Positions 5,373-9,323 of a stretch of DNA of 9,323 nucleotides are shown one piece after another. The notes below the pieces were generated by a model, which did not search any database, was not told the DNA's origin, and was given only the letters and a program-made list of their open reading frames with translations. The stretch comes from CAJBVG01 sp943360385. GTDB lineage: Bacteria; Bacteroidota; Bacteroidia; Sphingobacteriales; Sphingobacteriaceae. Location of the stretch: assembly GCA_943360385.1 (NCBI GenBank), contig CALRIM020000124.1, positions 1 to 9,323 of the forward strand, read 5' to 3'. Position 1 is the first letter of the stretch. Every line of letters begins with the position of its first letter. A program made the translations under genes and the position numbers.

Positions 5373-7994
5373 TTAAAATTTATAGTTTAAACTTACAGAT
5401 GGTACAATACCCAAAAATGCTGTACGTTTCAATACATTTTTATTATTTACTTCATCATATCCAATTGAATAAAACATAGAATTCTTTCTATTATAAATGT
5501 TCATCGCTCCAAACTGTACTTCGAAGGTCGACGATTTTTTACTTATTTTATAAGATAAGCTCATGTCTAATCTATGATAAGAAGACATTCTATAGTTATT
5601 TATACCCTTATAATCATAAGCATAAAAATTATTGGCACCCCATCCGAGGTTACTATTGAAGTTTCCTGGTTCATGATCTACAATGCTGTAACTTGATTCT
5701 GGCAATGAAAACGGAGTTCCTGTTGTAAAAATCCAATTAACATTTAAACCCCAATGTTTATTTAAATGGAAGAAATTTGATACACTTAAATTATGTCGAC
5801 GATCATTATTAGACCAGAACCAATCATTAAATCCAGTTTTTATAAATTTGTTTTTGTTGAATGATAAGGTATATGCAATAATTGAACGTAATTTTGAATG
5901 GTTAAATTCTAATTGAGTTTCTACACCATAAATTTTTGCAAGTCCGTCCATTGTTTTGTCATTCCATGAAATATCAGAAGGCTCGATCTCATTAAAATAC
6001 AATGCCAAGCCTGTAGAGTTTGGGGCGTAACTTAATATATTCTTTTGATTTTTATAAAATCCCTCTATATTAAATTTCCAAGCTTTTTTATTGTTAAAAT
6101 AATATCCCAAACTTACCTGATCAGACATTTCTGGTTTTATTTCATTTGTACTTGGAACCCAGATGTCTGTTGGTAAACCAATGCTAATAAACGTATTCAA
6201 AAAATGAGAATATTGGTACATTCTGCCATAAGATGCCTTAATTGCCATTTTATCATTTAACAAATAAGTGGTTAATATTCTTGGTTCGGAATTTAAATTC
6301 ACATAATTTTTATACTTAAATCCGCTTTCACGAATGCCAATATTTACAGATAATTTATTTGAAATTTTTATTTCATCTTCTGCATAAAATGCAAATTCCT
6401 CATTTAAAAACTTATCTGTTGAATTATAATCATAGGAACCAGAAACGGTTAAACTTTCGGAAGGTGTGTATTCATGAAAAGTAGCAATTACACCAAATTT
6501 AAAACGATGCGAATCTGAATGAAAATAGTCTAAATCATACTTAACATTTATATCTCTTACTCCAGAAAAATATTTCACATTTAATCCACTATCTATTTGA
6601 ACTGTATTATTTTTATAGTTTGTGAAAATAATCGAGGTATTAGCAAACCATTTTGGATGAATTAAATGATTCCATCTCAACGTAGCAGTTTGATTTCCCC
6701 AAGAAAAATAACTTTTGGGATCTTTAGAATTACTCAAATAATAATCGAATCGATCTGAACCACTATAAAATGAAAAAAACAGACGATGTTTATCTGTTAT
6801 TTTTAATTGAATCTTTGCGTTTAAATCATAAAATCGATACGCTAAATCATCATCCATTTTTGAAATTCTCATCACTTGTGTTAAATGAGATACCCTTGCA
6901 GTGACAAAAAAACCAAGCCGATCTTTTATTATTGGCCCTTCAACTCCAACATGAGTAGCAATAACCCCCGTCCCTATCTCTGTATGATAATTTTGTAAAT
7001 CCCCATCTTTTGTTACCATTTCTACTACAGATGACAACCGGCCTCCGTATCTGGCTGGGAATCCCCCCTTCAACAGGTTCATTTGCTTTAGGGCATCTTC
7101 ATTGAATACAGAATACAATCCAAATAAATGAAAAGAATGATACAGTGGTGCATCATCTAATATTATTAAATTCTGATCTGCTCTTCCACCCCTAATATTA
7201 TAGCCATTACTAATATCGGTTTCTCTATTCACTCCAGAATAATAACGAGTACTTGCTAAAGCATCTTTTTCTCCTAACAAGCGGGGCGAATTTTCACGAA
7301 TCTGATCATCAATATTATCGGATATTAACGATTTATGAAATGTTTTTTCATCCATCCTATTATCACTAATATCAACATCTGCCAATCTAATACTCGACTC
7401 TAGATCCCAATTAACAAGTGTATTATTTTCTACAGATAATTTTCTCTTGTTTAATTTATACCCTAGTATGTGCGCCTGAAGCTCTACACTATCAGCAGAA
7501 CCAGGTATTTCAATAGAGTAATAGCCAAATTTATTACTATAGGTAGATGTATTATTTAGAGAACAAAAAATTAATATGTCAGGCAATAATTCCTTTGTGT
7601 ACAAATCTCTAACATACCCATGTATATACAAATTAGTATTAATTGATTTGGTTGACTTTTTTTTAGGATATAATACAACTTGATTATTTGTTAATCTATA
7701 TTCTACATTTGCTTGCTCAGAAAATTGCTCAAGAACCTCGTTTAAGCTCTTTTGATTTAAATTAATATTTATTTTTTTAGAGAGATTTATTAAGTCTGAA
7801 CTAAAGGAGAAATCCACATGGTATTTTTGGGTAATAAGGTCTATTGCCTTTTCTACAGAAATACCCTTAAACTCAGCTTTAGCATTATTCTGAGCATAAG
7901 CATTTACTTGAAATATGAATAATATTCCGATAAACGTATACTTAAAATAATTGCTTAATTGTAGAACCATACCTTCTAGACAGTAATCAACCAT
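5373..7994 (-). CDS. TonB-dependent receptor with N-terminal STN signalling domain
   Basis: This outer-membrane receptor/transporter takes up an unknown ligand using TonB energy and signals to FecR. The 873 residues hold a signal peptide (cleavage near AYAQ, 32-35), an STN secretin/TonB short N-terminal domain (about 40-110), a carboxypeptidase-regulatory-like beta domain (about 120-200, YIHGYVRD to FGYYSIEIPG), a plug (about 235-350, with GYNIRGGRADQNLIILDDAPLY split around the IRGG motif, and GGFPARYGGRLSSVV), and a 22-strand-type barrel ending in Phe873 (SLNYKF). The ATG at 7994 lies 7 nt after the sigma stop codon. A second ATG at 7970 (Met9) gives a more typical signal peptide and may be the true start. 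The STN domain marks it as a signalling receptor, not just a transporter. It is not a SusC with a SusD partner: the gene that follows encodes DUF4249. The substrate cannot be told from the sequence. Confidence 0.95.
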   Translation of the reverse strand: MVDYCLEGMVLQLSNYFKYTFIGILFIFQVNAYAQNNAKAEFKGISVEKAIDLITQKYHVDFSFSSDLINLSKKININLNQKSLNEVLEQFSEQANVEYRLTNNQVVLYPKKKSTKSINTNLYIHGYVRDLYTKELLPDILIFCSLNNTSTYSNKFGYYSIEIPGSADSVELQAHILGYKLNKRKLSVENNTLVNWDLESSIRLADVDISDNRMDEKTFHKSLISDNIDDQIRENSPRLLGEKDALASTRYYSGVNRETDISNGYNIRGGRADQNLIILDDAPLYHSFHLFGLYSVFNEDALKQMNLLKGGFPARYGGRLSSVVEMVTKDGDLQNYHTEIGTGVIATHVGVEGPIIKDRLGFFVTARVSHLTQVMRISKMDDDLAYRFYDLNAKIQLKITDKHRLFFSFYSGSDRFDYYLSNSKDPKSYFSWGNQTATLRWNHLIHPKWFANTSIIFTNYKNNTVQIDSGLNVKYFSGVRDINVKYDLDYFHSDSHRFKFGVIATFHEYTPSESLTVSGSYDYNSTDKFLNEEFAFYAEDEIKISNKLSVNIGIRESGFKYKNYVNLNSEPRILTTYLLNDKMAIKASYGRMYQYSHFLNTFISIGLPTDIWVPSTNEIKPEMSDQVSLGYYFNNKKAWKFNIEGFYKNQKNILSYAPNSTGLALYFNEIEPSDISWNDKTMDGLAKIYGVETQLEFNHSKLRSIIAYTLSFNKNKFIKTGFNDWFWSNNDRRHNLSVSNFFHLNKHWGLNVNWIFTTGTPFSLPESSYSIVDHEPGNFNSNLGWGANNFYAYDYKGINNYRMSSYHRLDMSLSYKISKKSSTFEVQFGAMNIYNRKNSMFYSIGYDEVNNKNVLKRTAFLGIVPSVSLNYKF

Positions 7995-8001
7995 TAAACC
8001 C

Positions 8002-8598
8002 CTACTTAGAATTTAGCCAAATAATAAATAGAGCCATTAATAGTGGTTCATTTTGATGAGTTTTAATAAATTCTCTTAGCGTAGATAACGCTTTTCCCAT
8101 CTGAGCTTCAACCGTTTTAATAGAAATCTGCTTTATTTCTGCAATTTCCTTATAGCTTTTTCCTTCAAATCTACTCAAAACAAAAACTTCTCTTCTTTTT
8201 TCAGGCAATGCATCAATGGCTGCATATAAGGCTTTTTGAAGTTCTTTTGCATCCATTTGCTCTTCTGTACGATTATCCGCCTCATCGTGAAAAGTGTTTA
8301 ATGGGACCTCATTACTCGACTTTCTAGCTTGAGACTTAATATAATTTAAGGCTCTATTTCTGGCTGCTGTAAATAAATATGCACCAACGGAATCTGGGGT
8401 TTGTAATGTTTCTCTACTTTCCCAAATCTTTATAAATAGTTGCTGAACTACATCCTCAGAGGCCTCTTCATCATTAAGCATGGTGTTTACTCTTCTACAT
8501 AAAGGCTTATAATGTCTCTTAAATAATTGCTCAAATGCTTTCGAATCATGCAATCGCATCTGGGCAAAAAGTAATTCATCTTTAATAGCTAGCTCCAT
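8002..8598 (-). CDS. ECF RNA polymerase sigma factor (FecI-like, Bacteroidota family)
   Basis: This cytoplasmic sigma factor directs RNA polymerase to the target promoters of a cell-surface signalling system. From the ATG at 8598 it has 198 residues: region 2 (about 22-92, AFEQLFKRHYKPLC, EDVVQQLFIKIWE, YLFTAARNRALNYIK), a short linker, and region 4 (about 124-177, IDALPEKRREVFVLSR and the helix-turn-helix SYKEIAEIKQISIKTVEAQM). It ends in a hydrophobic tail (PLLMALFIIWL, 185-195) as often seen in the Bacteroidota sigma-70 family 1. A longer frame begins at a GTG (8661), but it would add 21 residues unlike the family, and the best promoter lies inside that stretch, so I prefer 8598. It heads the operon with the receptor, DUF4249 and FecR genes, and FecR is the expected regulator. 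Confidence 0.93.
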   Translation of the reverse strand: MELAIKDELLFAQMRLHDSKAFEQLFKRHYKPLCRRVNTMLNDEEASEDVVQQLFIKIWESRETLQTPDSVGAYLFTAARNRALNYIKSQARKSSNEVPLNTFHDEADNRTEEQMDAKELQKALYAAIDALPEKRREVFVLSRFEGKSYKEIAEIKQISIKTVEAQMGKALSTLREFIKTHQNEPLLMALFIIWLNSK

Positions 8599-8621
8599 TC
8601 GTGCAAAATTATAAAAGTAAG

Positions 8622-8653
8622 TAAATATACATTGTATTGTTTTTGTTATCAAA
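8622..8653 (-). promoter_or_regulatory. candidate promoter for the sigma/receptor operon
   Basis: On the minus strand, TTTG (8653-8650), a 20-nt spacer and TATATTTA (8629-8622) match TTTG-N19-21-TAnnTTTG with one mismatch, the last base. Transcription would start near 8615, about 17 nt before the ATG at 8598. A second -7-like box, TAATTTTG (8611-8604), lies closer to the ATG but has no TTTG partner upstream. Primary-sigma transcription or self-activation by the ECF factor cannot be separated from sequence alone. Confidence 0.4.
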
Positions 8654-8717
8654 TACTCCACAAAACGCTCAAAAACAACATTTATTAAAAAAAATAAAAA
8701 AAAACTGAAAAATAGTT

Positions 8718-8734
8718 AGTGTATATTGTACACT
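8718..8734. promoter_or_regulatory. 17-bp palindrome in the divergent intergenic region
   Basis: AGTGTA (8718-8723) and TACACT (8729-8734) form a perfect 6-bp inverted repeat around a 5-bp centre TATTG. It lies about 100 bp before the gap start codon and 120 bp before the sigma start codon. This is typical size and symmetry for a dimeric repressor site. Chance palindromes of 6+6 occur in AT-rich DNA, so support is modest. The 238-bp gap (8599-8836) otherwise holds A/T tracts (8684-8704) and no ORF or RNA gene that I can recognise. Confidence 0.35.
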
Positions 8735-8801
8735 TTCGCTATATTGCATTAAAATAGTAAATAAGTAGTTAGTATTGAGACATTAGAAATTCAATTTAAC
8801 T

Positions 8802-8822
8802 CATTACCCACTACCCATTACA
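8802..8822 (+). repeat. three imperfect 7-bp repeats upstream of gap
   Basis: CATTACC, CACTACC and CATTACA follow each other without gaps, 14 bp before the gap ATG, in a G-free stretch (8779-8836 has very few G). If transcribed, the leader would be unstructured, which could favour ribosome loading where no Shine-Dalgarno site exists. A separate 8-bp direct repeat, TAGTTAGT, occurs at 8713-8720 and 8766-8773. The second copy runs into TAGTATTG (8770-8777), a one-mismatch -7 box with TTG 23 nt upstream (8744-8746), a weak gap promoter candidate. Confidence 0.3.
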
Positions 8823-8836
8823 CAATACTTTAAAAA

Positions 8837-9323
8837 ATGAAAATAGGAATAAACGGATTTGGAAGAATAGGCAGATTAGTATTTAGAGCTGCAGTAGACA
8901 GGAAAGATATTCAAATAGTTGGGATCAACGATTTGATGGAAGCGGATTACATGGCCTACATGTTAAAATATGATTCGACACATGGACCATTTAAAGGGAC
9001 AGTAGAAGTGGATGGGAAAGATTTAGTGGTTAACGGAAATAGAATTAGAGTTACATCGGAGCGTGATCCTGCAAATTTAGCTTGGGATAGTATCGGTGCT
9101 ACTCATATTGTAGAATCAACGGGATTATTTTTAGATCAAGAAAAAGCTGGAGCACATTTAAAAGCAGGAGCAAAAAAAGTAATTATTTCTGCCCCTGCAA
9201 AGGATAATACTCCAACTTTTGTAATGGGAGTAAATCACAATACCTATCAACCAGAAATGGATATTATTTCCAATGCTTCTTGTACAACCAATTGTTTAGC
9301 GCCATTGGCAAAAGTAATAAACG
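8837..9323 (+). CDS. gap: glyceraldehyde-3-phosphate dehydrogenase, 3'-truncated by window edge
   Basis: This is the glycolytic enzyme that oxidises and phosphorylates glyceraldehyde 3-phosphate to 1,3-bisphosphoglycerate with NAD+, as a cytoplasmic tetramer. The visible 162 codons (about half of the usual 330-340 residues) begin MKIGINGFGRIGRLVFRAA, with the Rossmann glycine motif GFGRIG (7-12) and acidic D32, which favours NAD+. The catalytic Cys149 lies in SNASCTTNC (145-153), at the canonical position. The frame runs open to the window edge. The ATG at 8837 is unambiguous. The gene points away from the sigma operon and has its own leader of unknown start. No link to the signalling operon is implied beyond the shared intergenic region. 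Confidence 0.97.
   Translation, partial: MKIGINGFGRIGRLVFRAAVDRKDIQIVGINDLMEADYMAYMLKYDSTHGPFKGTVEVDGKDLVVNGNRIRVTSERDPANLAWDSIGATHIVESTGLFLDQEKAGAHLKAGAKKVIISAPAKDNTPTFVMGVNHNTYQPEMDIISNASCTTNCLAPLAKVIN

Noticed and set aside
5288..5479. 63-codon plus-strand frame across the receptor/DUF4249 junction
   Set aside because: It is antisense to two well-supported genes and its translation shows no domain or signal peptide.
5373..7994. SusC/SusD polysaccharide utilisation locus
   Set aside because: The receptor is followed by DUF4249, not SusD, and no glycoside hydrolase gene is present.
1038..8836. Sigma-54 (-24/-12) promoters that the NtrC-class regulator could control
   Set aside because: No TGGC-N8-TTGC-like pair was found in the intergenic regions.
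1..9323. Mobile element, CRISPR array, tRNA/rRNA or phage signal
   Set aside because: No transposase, integrase, regularly spaced long repeats, terminal inverted repeats or RNA gene signatures were seen; housekeeping genes flank the locus on both sides.

Overview
The window looks like chromosomal DNA from a member of the Bacteroidota, probably a free-living Flavobacteriia-like lineage. It is AT-rich and lacks obvious Shine-Dalgarno sites. Its promoters fit the TTTG / TAnnTTTG pattern. It carries a type IX secretion (T9SS) cargo protein, a Bacteroidota-type ECF sigma factor with a FecR anti-sigma factor, a TonB-dependent receptor and a DUF4249 lipoprotein. The family and genus cannot be told from this sequence alone.

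Left part (plus strand, 1-2460): the C-terminal two thirds of the ribosome-assembly GTPase Obg, cut by the window edge. Next comes a stand-alone receiver-domain response regulator, then a three-domain NtrC-class response regulator (receiver, sigma-54 AAA+ activator, Fis-type helix-turn-helix). The latter has one of the clearest promoters in the window, overlaid by 11-bp direct repeats that could be an operator. No histidine kinase for either regulator is visible.

Middle (minus strand, read right to left, 8598 down to 2517): a tight four-gene run with gaps of 7, 0 and 2 nt. It encodes an ECF sigma factor, a TonB-dependent receptor with an N-terminal STN signalling domain, a DUF4249 lipoprotein and a FecR-like anti-sigma factor. 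These are the parts of a cell-surface signalling system: ligand binding at the outer-membrane receptor is passed through the STN domain to FecR in the inner membrane, which then controls the sigma factor. The gene order is unusual, because FecR comes last rather than next to the sigma gene. 79 bp further on, the same strand carries a secreted protein with a T9SS C-terminal sorting domain, with its own weak promoter candidate and a strand-specific intrinsic terminator. It may be an output or partner of the system, but that is inference.

Right part (8599-9323): a 238-bp AT-rich divergent regulatory region with a promoter candidate for the sigma operon, a 17-bp palindrome and a short repeat. It is followed by the first 162 codons of glyceraldehyde-3-phosphate dehydrogenase, cut by the window edge. 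No tRNA, rRNA, CRISPR array, insertion sequence or phage gene was seen. The most interesting unit is the sigma/receptor/DUF4249/FecR operon: its parts are known families, but its ligand, its order and the role of DUF4249 are not settled by the sequence.
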